In this document: piece by piece, positions 1-10,442 of the stretch
Numbering within the stretch: the first letter of the stretch is position 1
Layout of the letters: every line of letters starts with the position of its first letter
Assembly: GCA_024336345.1 (NCBI GenBank)
Contig: JANFOG010000002.1
Span: forward strand, 3,906,001 to 3,970,000
Length of the DNA: 64,000 nucleotides
Source: Mariannaea sp. PMI_226
Taxonomy: Eukaryota > Ascomycota > Sordariomycetes > Hypocreales > Nectriaceae
Direction: 5' to 3'
Translations under genes and position numbers: made by a program
Notes under the pieces: model-generated
Told to the model about the DNA's origin: nothing
Databases searched by the model: none
Seen by the model: only the letters and a program-made list of their open reading frames with translations

Positions 1-1
1 T

Positions 2-496
2 ACTCCTGGGGTTGTCGGCACTAGGTTGCATCGCGAATGGTCATGCGCTGGTATCACAGTCGAGGGGGCTGACGGAACCATCTGGACAGACTTGACGCTC
101 AAGAGCGAGGAGTCAACACACCATCTACCAGCACCATTGAATAAACGTGTGTTTCCCGTTCTTCAGGTAACGGCAGCCACGGTGTCTGAGGGGAGGAAGG
201 CATTTTTGATAGTGCAAATCGCCGTACAGCCAGAGGATGACGAACAGAAGAGGACGACGGCTAACGACAGCACCATTAAAGCGGCGTATACCAGCATCGA
301 GATGGTGAGAGAGACGTCCGGGGGCGAGATTGAATGGATCATGGGAACGGCGTCAAATGCGAAGGGTTATTTGCCCATGTGGATGCAGAGGATGGCAGTA
401 CCGGGCCAGATTGCCAAGGACGTGGACATGTTCATGGACTGGGTGGCAGCAGAGAGGCAGAATTCTAGTAGCAAGATATTGGCTGGCTTATCGTGA
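2..496 (+). CDS. DUF3074 (START-like) domain protein, 3' part only
   Basis: The reading frame is open from base 2, so the gene enters from beyond the left edge and only about 164 C-terminal residues are visible. The first in-frame ATG lies well inside the domain, so no start is present here. The motif FPVLQVTA followed by alternating beta strands and the closing helix with MWMQR and IAKDVDMFMDW resembles the end of the fungal DUF3074 family, a START/SRPBCC-like lipid-binding fold of unknown ligand. The protein ends with a serine-rich tail and a TGA at 494-496. No membrane segment is visible in this part. The family call rests on recognition of the domain end only, so the full architecture is unknown. 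Confidence 0.6.
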   Translation, partial: TPGVVGTRLHREWSCAGITVEGADGTIWTDLTLKSEESTHHLPAPLNKRVFPVLQVTAATVSEGRKAFLIVQIAVQPEDDEQKRTTANDSTIKAAYTSIEMVRETSGGEIEWIMGTASNAKGYLPMWMQRMAVPGQIAKDVDMFMDWVAAERQNSSSKILAGLS

Positions 497-990
497 GCAG
501 CCGAAGGGGGAGAGGAGAATTAGATAGGGCTGAGGAAAGTTCAGCAGTTGTGGATTATTTCCACGTCCATATACCGGTAAGTAGTGTAAGACAAGGTGGA
601 TGAATGGCTGATATTATGGTGAATGTGAATAAATGTTTCTTTCAATCAGGCTCAGATAAAGGATCATTTGGTGACTTATAATGCAATTGCGTGCTGCTGT
701 ATGGCAAGATGTACATGAAGTTCAGACGATGGATTGGGCATGAGTCTCGTTATCCGTCGCCCCTTCCTCGAGCTCACATGCCCCTCTTGCACAGACTGTA
801 TATAGGCATCAACTTTGCTTGATAAGATTCCTTTTTCAGTCCTGTTTCCTTTGCCACGCATCAAAGTTTTCTCACTTTCATCTTCGTCTCCCAGATTTCA
901 ACCGTCAGCTTTCCGTCTGCTCGTGTGCCAAACTTGCTCCTTGCTGCCTGTCTTGATGATTGCATTTCGCGGGCCACCATCAATATCATC
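497..990. other. intergenic space
   Basis: This is the 3' flank of the DUF3074 gene and the 5' flank of the coiled-coil gene that starts at 991. Overlapping antisense frames here begin or end without family similarity. I see no RNA gene or repeat. Confidence 0.6.
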
Positions 991-1988
991 ATGCAAAACC
1001 GTCGCCGCTCAATCCCCTCAGGAATGGAAACGAGCAAGAATAAAAACCCACCTACAACTAACCATGGCACTCCAAAGCTCACCATGACCTCATCTCCTTC
1101 TGCTGCCTCACTTACGACATCCATCCCGTCTTCGAAACTTCTGGACCAGGCCGATGCCCTAGCAAAAATGACGTTTGAGCTTAACCTCCGAACAGTCGGC
1201 GGGCACGCTGAACGTCTCGAACGAGACATCCAAGCTCTTGTGCTCCAGACTAAGAACGATAAAGAGTTTCAGCGTGAGAACCACAAGCGCTTTGCGGATA
1301 TGATGGCTGAGATTCAGTCCGTCAAGGCACACATGGCAACAGTTAAAGGTGGGCAGGAGCATGTTGAGGGCAGCTTCGAGCAATTACAGCGGGAAACTAC
1401 ATGCCTGATGGAAGGCTTCCGGGAAGAATTGAAGTGTGTAAAAGGGGGACTTGATGAAATGCTCAGTCAATTGGAACAACTGGCCACCTTGGAGGATGTA
1501 AGAGACGAGATCCAGGCGTCATTAAAACAAAACCTAGAGGTGGAAGATAAAGCTCGACAACGTTCTAGGAACTTGCAAAGTGAGCCGTGAAAGCATCAAG
1601 ATAGAAGGAAAGCTTTTGTACTAACTTGCTCACAGTCTTTTCAACTCCACATATCAAAACTCGTATACAAGAGGCTATCAATTCAACCCGTCGCTGGAAC
1701 CGTGACCACAAGACTACTCAACTCTCCGACTCGCAGTTCACGATCAACTATCTCAAGAAACAATCGCAGCGTGACCCAGCCATAGCTGTTCTCCTGCAGC
1801 GCTCGTTATTGAAACGTGTCCGTCTCCGAGGCTCTCACATGCCGGGGAGGAGTTGGTCTCAACCCCAGAACCTGGAGGAGCTGTGCCAAAACGTTGCATG
1901 GAAAGATGTCATTGACATGGTCAAGAATGTGTTGGTCGTCAATGAACTGAAGACGATTGGATTGCTGAGACAGGCGTCTGGGCCTTAA
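991..1988 (+). CDS. orphan coiled-coil protein, two exons
   Basis: Join 991..1579 and 1636..1988, giving 313 residues. The intron of 56 nt has donor GTGAGC, branch site TACTAAC and acceptor CACAG, and the frame is kept across it. The start at 991 is the first ATG; the frame is open upstream only through non-ATG codons. The first 50 residues are polar and rich in Ser, Thr and Pro. A long heptad-rich region follows (about residues 55-190, with repeated Leu/Met and Glu/Lys spacing), then a basic C-terminal part containing RTRIQEA-like and LLKRVRLRG segments. No catalytic motif, signal peptide or membrane segment is visible. It is convergent with TAF7. I do not recognise the family; a structural or nuclear adaptor role would be only a guess. 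Confidence 0.7.
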
Positions 1989-2421
1989 GGAGCTCATGAC
2001 GTGGCACTCGCCATTTTTCCTACTACGCAGAAATTTTGAGGTTGCAACTACATGGTAGATGATGGGATTTGAGGAACTGCGCAAGCAAAATGTACTCGAG
2101 AGAAAGGGGAGTATTGTCCCAGCAAGTTTTGGCAGGTGCCTTTTAAGGCTTGAATTAATTTGACATACTAATAAAGGCCCACGAAGGGGTCATCGCAAGA
2201 CGAATCATGGTATTTAGTTCTAAACCGTCCCTGTCAACCAATCCCATGTTCCCAGCCGAAAAAGAACAACCACGAAAAGGAGAGAAAAGAAAAGAATAAG
2301 TAAGAAAAAGAAACCTGACGCCGTAAACGCCTCCCTTTTTGATTTTGGGCTAATCCTCCCGACCTGATGAGTGTGTTCTCCCCCAGAAATACCCCATATC
2401 AAGGCAAAAAAAAACAAAACC
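1989..2421. other. convergent 3' space
   Basis: This gap separates the 3' ends of the coiled-coil gene (+) and TAF7 (-). It is A-rich around 2271-2320 and probably holds both 3' untranslated regions. Nothing else is seen. Confidence 0.6.
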
Positions 2422-3963
2422 TTAGTCGTCATTCTCGATGCCAATTGACGACTTCTTGAGCTCAATTTCGGATTTGAGTTGCTTGATCTGAGCCTCGAGA
2501 CGAGTCCGTAGGATCTTGTTCTGAGTGCGGCCAAGCTCAACCTGCTTGCTGCCCAGCTGCTTCTCCAGGTCTGCGATGATGTCCTTGATACCTTGACGCT
2601 CGTCTCTTTGCGCGCGAGCATCGTCGTCGAGGTCCTCATCATCATCGTCGTCGTCGTCGTCGTCATCGTCATCATCTGATGCTTCTTCTGATTCATCGGC
2701 TTCGATACTATCATGGACGGCGGGCGTGTTGACTTGGGTCATTGTAGTAGGCGTTCCCAGGTCCATACCGGTTGCCGGAGTCTCGGCCATGAGATCGTCC
2801 GCAAAGGCGGCCTCGAGGTCGGCCTCAAGGTCGGGGTCGTCCTCGTGCGTATCCATTGGCCCGGGCGTGAAGGCATAATCCTCGCCCTCGGCATCCTCGT
2901 CAGCGCCGTACTCGTCGTTGTCTTGCTGCCTCTCGTCGATCCACTCCCAACGCGTTGAGGCGGCCTTTGCATCCTCGGCGAGTAGGCGTTCCACTTCGGC
3001 TTCTTTATCCTCGATCTCCTTTCGACTGATAACCTTGGCGAATCGGCGGTTGATACAGTCATGCATGGGCGGTGTGAGGCCATGCGGCCACCTAAAGTGG
3101 GTGTCGATCATGCTTGGGAGGGGGGCTTGTTTCGCTTCAGCATCAGTAGCTACCCGCTGGAAGACGAGTAGCATCTGGCAAATGTCGGCTGATTTGAGGA
3201 GAGACTTGCGGTCCCACGTCTTCATAGCTTCAGTAATGGTAGGCAGATCCACCATGACGGCCGCATATCGCACGCCCTTAACCATCATGACAGCTCGTCG
3301 AGAGTCCTCCTCAAAGAATTTGAGCTGGACGTCCGCACCGCCCGAGCTTCGTGGCACACCGATTTTCCCATTCTCCATGCACCAACGTACATAATCGGAG
3401 TGTTCGCCGGGCATCATTCGTAGGATGAACTGCTCCTCGATTGACGGGTCCTTCTCCCGGTCGCTGGCCTCAGAATCGTACCCATCGCCAGGCGGGTGCA
3501 TAGGCGCCCGGCCCTTGGGTTTGACCACCAGCGTTGGAGTCAGGCCGGACTTTGTGGCTTTTAGCTTGATCTTGGTCGGTGGGTGCGACACGGAGAGGGG
3601 CTCGTCATCGTCATCGTCATCCTCGTGGGCTCGCTTCTTGCTCTCCACGAGTTTCTGGGTGGGCTTCGGCTGCCTGCCAGCCTTGGTCTTGGCTGGAGGC
3701 TTGTCGGCGGGTGTTGCAGGTTGAGATTGGTTGATCTTGAGCTTCACTTTGCGACCACCACCAGCGCCGGAGCCAGCACCCTCGGTGGGCGTTTGAGTTG
3801 GAACTGATGAGGCGCCAGTGGTTGCAGTGGTGGCAGCGGCATTCGAGGTGGCCGATGCGGATTGTTTCGCGTCCGCAACAAAGGATGCCGACCGACTCAC
3901 ATTGATCTTGAGTCGCGGCTTCGCCGCCGGCGCTGGTTGGGCTTCGGATGTGGTCGCAGGCAT
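2422..3963 (-). CDS. TAF7: TFIID subunit 7 (TAF7/TAFII55 family)
   Basis: Single exon, 513 residues. TAF7 is a subunit of the general transcription factor TFIID that binds TAF1 and restrains its activity. Residues 1-170 are low-complexity, rich in Ala, Pro, Thr and Lys, with an acidic run near 114-120. The conserved TAFII55 N-terminal domain runs from about residue 175 (EEQFILRM) through a YVRWCMENGK stretch, a DLPTITEAMKTWD stretch and the HGLTPPMHD region to about 350. The C-terminal part has a long Asp/Glu tract encoded by GAT/GAC repeats (2636-2682) and ends in a predicted coiled coil. The ATG at 3963 is the first in frame. The length is usual for filamentous-fungal TAF7, and the acidic tract is a likely site of length polymorphism. 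Confidence 0.92.
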   Translation of the reverse strand: MPATTSEAQPAPAAKPRLKINVSRSASFVADAKQSASATSNAAATTATTGASSVPTQTPTEGAGSGAGGGRKVKLKINQSQPATPADKPPAKTKAGRQPKPTQKLVESKKRAHEDDDDDDEPLSVSHPPTKIKLKATKSGLTPTLVVKPKGRAPMHPPGDGYDSEASDREKDPSIEEQFILRMMPGEHSDYVRWCMENGKIGVPRSSGGADVQLKFFEEDSRRAVMMVKGVRYAAVMVDLPTITEAMKTWDRKSLLKSADICQMLLVFQRVATDAEAKQAPLPSMIDTHFRWPHGLTPPMHDCINRRFAKVISRKEIEDKEAEVERLLAEDAKAASTRWEWIDERQQDNDEYGADEDAEGEDYAFTPGPMDTHEDDPDLEADLEAAFADDLMAETPATGMDLGTPTTMTQVNTPAVHDSIEADESEEASDDDDDDDDDDDDDEDLDDDARAQRDERQGIKDIIADLEKQLGSKQVELGRTQNKILRTRLEAQIKQLKSEIELKKSSIGIENDD

Positions 3964-4940
3964 ATTTGGCGACGTTTAGATAGCTGCTTGATCAAAGGAA
4001 TGCGGTGTAGGAGCTCAGGGCTGAGCGCAGCTCTCTTGCTATCATGCAGAGTGGCCTAACGGCTGGTGGACCGAGAGGCCCGTATCGATTTGGCGGCGAG
4101 GGTTTCAATCGGTTGATGGAGCTGAAGCGACGTGCGCGCCCGAGGCCTCGCGATGGAGGACAGAAGCTGCAAATAGTGTCGTCGTTGCGTGTATGAATGA
4201 GGTTGAGGGGGGCACAAAGGCTGCGACTATGACTTCTCCAGTGAGACTTGCTCACAAGGTTGAGAGACGCGGGCGCGCGTGGCGCAGCCCCACTATTATC
4301 CGCGATAAAGCCACACCAAGTGGTCACCCACTTTTGGTAGTTTGTGATGTGAGGCTCTTACACACATTAATAACGATCACTTCGTATGGAGTAGAACTAC
4401 TTTGGGTGGTTGGATATATTTCGAGCCCGTCTAAGTAGACCTTTCCGCTTTATTGTCTATTTCCTTGTTTGAATCCTTGTGATGCAGGATCGCTACCAAC
4501 TGATAACTCATCATCAAAGGTAAAAGGGAGATCTGGATTGTCCAATTCTTGGATTCAGAAACGTCCAGCTCTCAAGTTACAGTTGCGTAAAAAATCTTCC
4601 AAATTTGACGTACTACTACTACTACTACCACTACTATTGTCTTGACATTGTTATATCAGTCAACGTGAATGAGTATTTCTTGTATTTCTTTTGATATCAG
4701 ACTGCAAAGCAGCCTATTCGTATAAGCGCCTCCTATTGGTTTTTATAGATACAGCGAAGTGAAAATCATATCATCACCCAGAGAATCATCATCACCCCAA
4801 CGCCCATCAAAAACTCCATCAAGTAACAATATATTGTCACATCTTTTTGTTTTGTTTTCCTGCTGGCCCCCTATTACCTGAAATCAAGAAATAATCGACG
4901 CACTGCTAGGTGACGAGTCTGCTATCAGTGAGTTGCTAGA
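3964..4940. other. intergenic space with a TAC microsatellite
   Basis: This is the TAF7 promoter side and the 3' flank of the fucosyltransferase-like gene. A (TAC)n tract lies at 4611-4636. AT-rich sequence from 4660 to 4900 is probably untranslated or spacer DNA. No gene is supported. Confidence 0.6.
4611..4636. repeat. (TAC)n microsatellite
   Basis: About six perfect TAC units are followed by an interrupted copy. Confidence 0.85.
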
Positions 4941-6776
4941 TCACAAGTCAAGTCCACTCCAGTCGTAGGACCCGTCAACATTCACCCAGTGGCCCTTTTT
5001 GATGGCATGTTCCCAACCCATCATCACAGCTAATAGTCGGCACCCCATGGAGCTTACTGCGCAGACCACCTGATCACTCGCACCAGCAAGCACTGCCAAA
5101 TCCATCATGTACGCTCGCCCAACCAGGCTTCGCAATAACAACGTCTGCTCTGATGGAGGGGCCATGAGTCTTGCTTCCATATTCACATCCTCGACTTCTA
5201 CGCCAGCGGGTGCGTTGGCAGCGTTGTTCTTGTGTTCAACCCCAAGGTTCCAGAACATGGCAGCGAAAAATCCTCCTTCCCAACCAAAAGTTTCGTCGAC
5301 AAACTGGTTAAGCATTTGTGTTCCGTAATTGGCTTGTTCGATAGCTCCTTTCGAGGCGAGCCTGATTCGCTCTTGGGATGCAAAAACATTGACAAAGTCT
5401 GGTTCTTCGTATACTAACGGGTCATCAGAGGCAATGACACCAATCGACTCGTGTTTGAGGTTGACGCTCGGAAACGAGGCATTGTAATACTCATCCACCA
5501 GCTTTTCGGCCCGCTCAAGGAATATCTCAGAAGGGATGTATCCATCTCGGTACTGATACTCTATCGGGTGCTGGTCTCCGTGGCGGATGTGGAAACCAAT
5601 GATGGGCATATCCGGCACAGTAGAATCTTCAGATTTAGCCTTTGCGCGCAGTTCTTTGATTCGTTCGTCGATGTAAGCTTGATCGTCCTGGTTAAGGCCA
5701 AATGTAGCCTGATATCCAGTATGAGCAAGGTCGTAGAGCCTCCTCAATCCGTGATCGGCGCCAATAATGTGGTGGCCTTTGGAGAGCAGGCCCGGAAGAA
5801 TATCCTTTATAGTGACACTCGAAATGACCAAGTGGCGAGCTTGTGAGGGACATGGAACTATGTGGTGCCGGGGAGGAGGTCGACAATCTGGGATAGGGGG
5901 CGAGACAAAGATATCAGTATAAGTACCGTACGCCCATCTTGTGTCGTCGATAAAAAAGGCACGACCCTGTTCCTTGGCAAGCCCATATAAAGTCCACAAT
6001 GTCATAATTGTGTTGCCCAGGCCTGCATCGGGCGTCTCCAGAACAAAAGTCATGGACCTCTCACAAACAGGTTTGTATTGCCTTGCCTGCTTGTCCATTC
6101 CAACGACATGCCCAAGATCCCTATCTGAAACGCTCTCGGAAACGCCGGGCAGCAACCCATTTTTTTCTGCCTCCTCGACATCAATAAAATAGTCATCATG
6201 AGCATTGCGGCTCAGCATTTGCTGCTCAGAAATTGGGGCTTTATGATTAAGGTTCCTTGCTCGTGAGGAAACCTCTCGACACTGGGCGCTCATATCGCCG
6301 TATTGATCAAATGATAATGGGAAGTCATAATCATGAGGAATAGAGATGGTCCAATGAGAATGACCTTTTTTATCCTTGACAAGGATTGGAGCTGGAATAT
6401 CCGAGCGAACAGCGTCCCGCCCAAATATTTGAGAATCCTGTTGTGCATAGGAAGGCCTTACGGCCGGCTTAACATCGCGATTGCTGATGAGCGCAGTGAC
6501 CACATAAATAACGGAAATTAGTCCAGCCAGTGTAAAAAGACGACGGAAGATTCGGCTAGGTCGGGCTCCTAGAGTCTTAGGAGACTTCTTGGGTTTCGGG
6601 ATAAAGGCAGGTAGGCCTGGCGAGGGCGGAGGAGAGAACAGAAGGTGATTGAAGTTGAATCGAGATGAGGTTGAAGATTGGGGTCCACGGTCATTTTGGT
6701 TGTATGAGCCAGCTCGGCGGAGGTTCAACCGGGGCGGAACAACCAGCATCTTAGTTTGGGTTGAAGCAGATGCCAT
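4941..6776 (-). CDS. type II membrane protein with fucosyltransferase-like (GT23/NodZ-type) domain
   Basis: 611 residues, single exon. The ATG at 6776 (context CACAATGGC) is preferred; the frame extends upstream only through a non-ATG codon at 6893. A Pro/Ser-rich cytosolic tail with basic residues comes before one membrane anchor at about residues 80-98, so a Golgi or ER type II topology is likely. The luminal part has a glycine loop AGLGN (251-255) followed by a helix, and the motif HIRHGD (396-401). Both resemble the GDP-fucose-binding features of the FUT8/NodZ/O-fucosyltransferase superfamily. A C-terminal segment with SDQVVCAVSSMGCRL resembles the final nucleotide-sugar-binding element. 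Donor and acceptor specificity cannot be read from the sequence. Many ascomycetes lack classical protein fucosylation, so the true reaction may differ. Confidence 0.65.
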   Translation of the reverse strand: MASASTQTKMLVVPPRLNLRRAGSYNQNDRGPQSSTSSRFNFNHLLFSPPPSPGLPAFIPKPKKSPKTLGARPSRIFRRLFTLAGLISVIYVVTALISNRDVKPAVRPSYAQQDSQIFGRDAVRSDIPAPILVKDKKGHSHWTISIPHDYDFPLSFDQYGDMSAQCREVSSRARNLNHKAPISEQQMLSRNAHDDYFIDVEEAEKNGLLPGVSESVSDRDLGHVVGMDKQARQYKPVCERSMTFVLETPDAGLGNTIMTLWTLYGLAKEQGRAFFIDDTRWAYGTYTDIFVSPPIPDCRPPPRHHIVPCPSQARHLVISSVTIKDILPGLLSKGHHIIGADHGLRRLYDLAHTGYQATFGLNQDDQAYIDERIKELRAKAKSEDSTVPDMPIIGFHIRHGDQHPIEYQYRDGYIPSEIFLERAEKLVDEYYNASFPSVNLKHESIGVIASDDPLVYEEPDFVNVFASQERIRLASKGAIEQANYGTQMLNQFVDETFGWEGGFFAAMFWNLGVEHKNNAANAPAGVEVEDVNMEARLMAPPSEQTLLLRSLVGRAYMMDLAVLAGASDQVVCAVSSMGCRLLAVMMGWEHAIKKGHWVNVDGSYDWSGLDL

Positions 6777-9700
6777 TGTGACTGCGAATTGGTCTGGTAG
6801 GGTAGCCGTACAAAGCAAGTCAAAAACCTGTTTCAAGAAAACTGGGTGAAAGCCGTGATAAGAAGTTGTAAAGCACGGTCGTGATATGGTCAAAAGAGCC
6901 CGGAAAACGAGAGGCGGTCAAAGTCGAAAGATGTCCAAGTGGCCAGGGAGTGTTCGAGCAGTGGACGGGATTGTACTCAAGGTGAGACTCGGTGAGACAA
7001 GAAAGAGCATGCCAAGAGCAGTAGATGGGTGATTCTGCATCCAGGAAGAGACGATACAGGCCTATATCTCTCTCGATGCCTAGGCAAGACTGAACGAAGG
7101 GGAAAAAGATGTATATCAAACCGGGTTGAAGTGCAACGGCCTGGTTGCACCGGAGAATCTGAATAAACGATAGTCGGCTAATCCAGCTTCGACTTTGTGA
7201 GTGCGACCTCGAGGAACGAGTATCAAATGATTGCCAGTGCCCAAAATGAGTGAGGGTGTTGTAAATAAGAACAAGATACCCGCGTATAGAGCAGGTCAGG
7301 CAGTCAAGGGAGAGAAAGAGGTTAGGATCAACCCAAACCAAGAAACGAACACACCGAAGAGAAGGGGGGAAAAAAGAAGGTAAGGTGAGTAAGTATCTGA
7401 AGAAAATGAGAGAAAGTAAGCCAAAAAAGAATGAATGAAAGGAAGGTGAAGAGCAGTGGAAAGACGATCAAGTCCCCATGGAGAAAAGAAGCGAAGGAAG
7501 AGGGTGAGGATGGGAAGAGGTGGACGGGAAAGTTTGGGATATAGTCCAGCTATCAGCATGCTGGGCTGGTGTGGTGTGGCGTGGCGCTGGCGTTTTGGCG
7601 CGGGTCACTCTCAGGTAGGTACAGACTACAGTAGGTACCTAAACCTCCCTAGCCTCTAGAAGGGGGATGACCCGCTTATGGTGCGGGAGGCAGGCAAAAG
7701 CAGGGCCGTTTACCAACCTTGCACACCAGCAATGTCAAAAATCAGCTGCCAAAAGAGACACTGGAATCAAGGTGCTTCAAACTGTAGATGATCTGCCTAG
7801 GTATCTCATCTGCAGAGACATTGTTTGCTTGATCTACACTGTTCTTAGTGTTGTGTGCCCCTATGCATGGTAACGCAAGTCAGGTGGTACCTATGTTCTT
7901 GTTTCTCCAACTCGCTTGCTTATGCCCACAGGCAACATATAGCAGGCACACATATAAACAAACACACTTCATGCACCGTAGATTGCTGATCAAGGGGATA
8001 CTGTACACCAGAAGACAATTACCGCCTGGGTGGCACTTCCATGGAAAGAAAGCACGCCAATGACTCCGTGGCACTTGACAGCTCTCATCCCATAATCTCT
8101 AACCCCGGAACCCATGTTCCCTCTGTTTGAGAGGCTGCATCCTCATCTTAACTACGTACCTGCTACGGAATGCAGCACGTATGACAGGGTTTTGTGTGTG
8201 TGTGTATGTGTGCTTAAGTTACGGATTGATTGATCCCCATAAGCGGGGAAGCACAGGTCCCGAGGTCGAATAACAGTTCATGTTGGAGAGTGTCTTGTGC
8301 AAAGGATATTTGCATGGGAACAAACTATACGACTCTGTTGCTCACATACGTTGATTGTGAGGTTGGCAGATCGTACGGAGAGAGCGGATTTGATTGGACC
8401 CAGAGACTGGCAAGAGAGATTTTTTGATTTGTGAAGAGAAAAAAAAAAAATGTTCGATTGGCTCAATGCTTGCTGCAGAGGGCAAAAGCCCAAGAATGCC
8501 GTGCTGGTGAAGGGCGTTGAGATCGTGATACTGACTCGCTATTGCCTCTGGCTTCAGACCGTGGGGCCGGGCAGACATCCGTCTCCGGTAGGTATTTTGC
8601 TCACTCATTGCCGCAATCCATTTTGGTTATTACGGCACAGTACAGTCATCTACAGTATACCAGGCCATCGTTGAAACCTCAATGATGTAATGTCTCTCTT
8701 CATCCTCTCTCTAATGAACCTGCTTACAGGAGATCCTCCGTCAGGTTGAAACAGCTGTGCAAGCACAGATTGCACACAACAGACCAAGTACCCAAGCTTT
8801 CTTCAGGACAACCTGCAGGGGATGCAATGGCCCGACCAGGGGTCCATTTCACTAGCCAAGTTACATAGTATCCAGCCCGTCGCCAGCTCCATTCCAGATT
8901 AGACGCCCGCCCTTGTCCCTTGCTAGCTTCGTTTCATCTTGGTGATCCCCAATTCAACCTCCAGGCCAGGGTAGCAGCCAATCATTCATCGAAGGGCCCT
9001 GGGGGTTCCCGGCAGCTCCAATGAACCTTTGGACTGACTGATGCGCCACGTTGGACCTCGTCCCGTCGATGAAGTTGAGAATTCCAATAATTAAACATTA
9101 TTATTCGTAGTAGTTTAAAAAAAATCCCGCCCTGACCTAGGCCTTTGACCAACGCAAAAGGCGCCAGTTCAGCAGACCGTACTACATAGTACAACAAATC
9201 TCCCCGTGCGGCCAACCATCGTCTTGTTTTCTGTAGCATTCCATCCTGCATGAGCTTCGTTCATCCCATATCTCCCGATCCGTGAAGGCCCACGTTATCC
9301 GTGACAGTTGAAGTCATATGTGCTTGACCCCGTGTTTTACCTTGGTTACATCCCATCTGTAAGGTTCTCTCTCTCTCCCCGGCATGTTGGCATTTCTACA
9401 ATAGGTTATTCCACCGACCCTGGTTCAATAAACATCAATCAACTCTTCGGTTCTCGTCACATTGTGAGACTCACAGGAATTGATGTCCTTTAATAGCGGC
9501 CTACTCCGAACAGCATTCTAGAAGTAGCACTTACCAGCCAGCCAGTCCGCATCCCGTATCTAGATTCCAATGTCACAGAGTGAAGTGAAAATCACATACA
9601 TCCTTACGCCATGTACAACTTCAACTGCATCTTGTCAACACACATATTCGGCTAAGCTTACTTACCTCTTCATGAGTTGGACAATCACTGTGAAGCCATT

Positions 9701-10442
9701 CATTTCAGAGAACCGTGACAAAGTTGTTTTTGTGTCGATGTCAAGTTCCAACACCACGCTCATATTTTCCACACACACACACACACACACACATAAGTAT
9801 TGACATGCGGACCAGATTCACATCTCAAGGATCTTTGTAGGATAGTTGCTTCTTTCGCATTGTCTAATCTCGTAACCTCTTGTTCCCATACATTAATCCA
9901 TGGAACAACAACAAGAAGAAACCAACACACGCACGCCTGTCGATGACACACGGTATGGCCCTTCCAATCTCACCAGGCTCGGCGAGATCCAGAAAATAGA
10001 TATCTAGTCCTCAAATGTATATATATGAGGCGAGAGAAACTCCAAATCCGAATATAGACGCCTCGTCGCGTCATTCCTCTCTTCGCTCCATACATTACTC
10101 ACACATATGCGGCGTTTCCCGTTCCCGTCCCGTCCTTGTCTCTCAGAAACAGTGACGCGGGTGCCCACATCATTGAATCAACCAAAAACAAAAAAGTATT
10201 TCCCTCCTAAAAGAAACCCATTTTCCGCAAAGCAAACAAAAAGTGATCGGGTATAACGCGCTAAAGAAGTCCCGTCCCTCGAAAGAACAAGAAAATAAAA
10301 ATAAAAAATAGAGTCCTCTTCCTGTCCAAAACGCCGCTTGCTTTGCTTAAATTCAGGTGCTCTTTGCTTGCCGACAAATGAAACGGAAACATAAAAAAAA
10401 TTCAAGACAGCAACAGCTGTCGACTTCTCTCACTCCATTCCC
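6777..10442. other. gene-poor 3.7-kb stretch
   Basis: It holds the upstream region of the fucosyltransferase-like gene and the 3' flank of the kinesin gene. Open frames are short and overlap in several frames without recognisable products. Seen here: an AGGTACCT motif at 7633-7640, a TG-rich run near 8192-8210, and a (CA)n tract at about 9771-9793. The AT-rich segment 10180-10420 probably includes the kinesin 3' untranslated region. Confidence 0.6.
9771..9793. repeat. (CA)n microsatellite
   Basis: About eleven CA units in intergenic DNA. Confidence 0.85.

Noticed and set aside
6820..7559. Two minus-strand frames (173 and 87 codons) upstream of the fucosyltransferase-like gene
   Set aside because: Low-complexity Leu/Ser/Phe content from biased sequence, overlapping each other and the likely leader; no family features.
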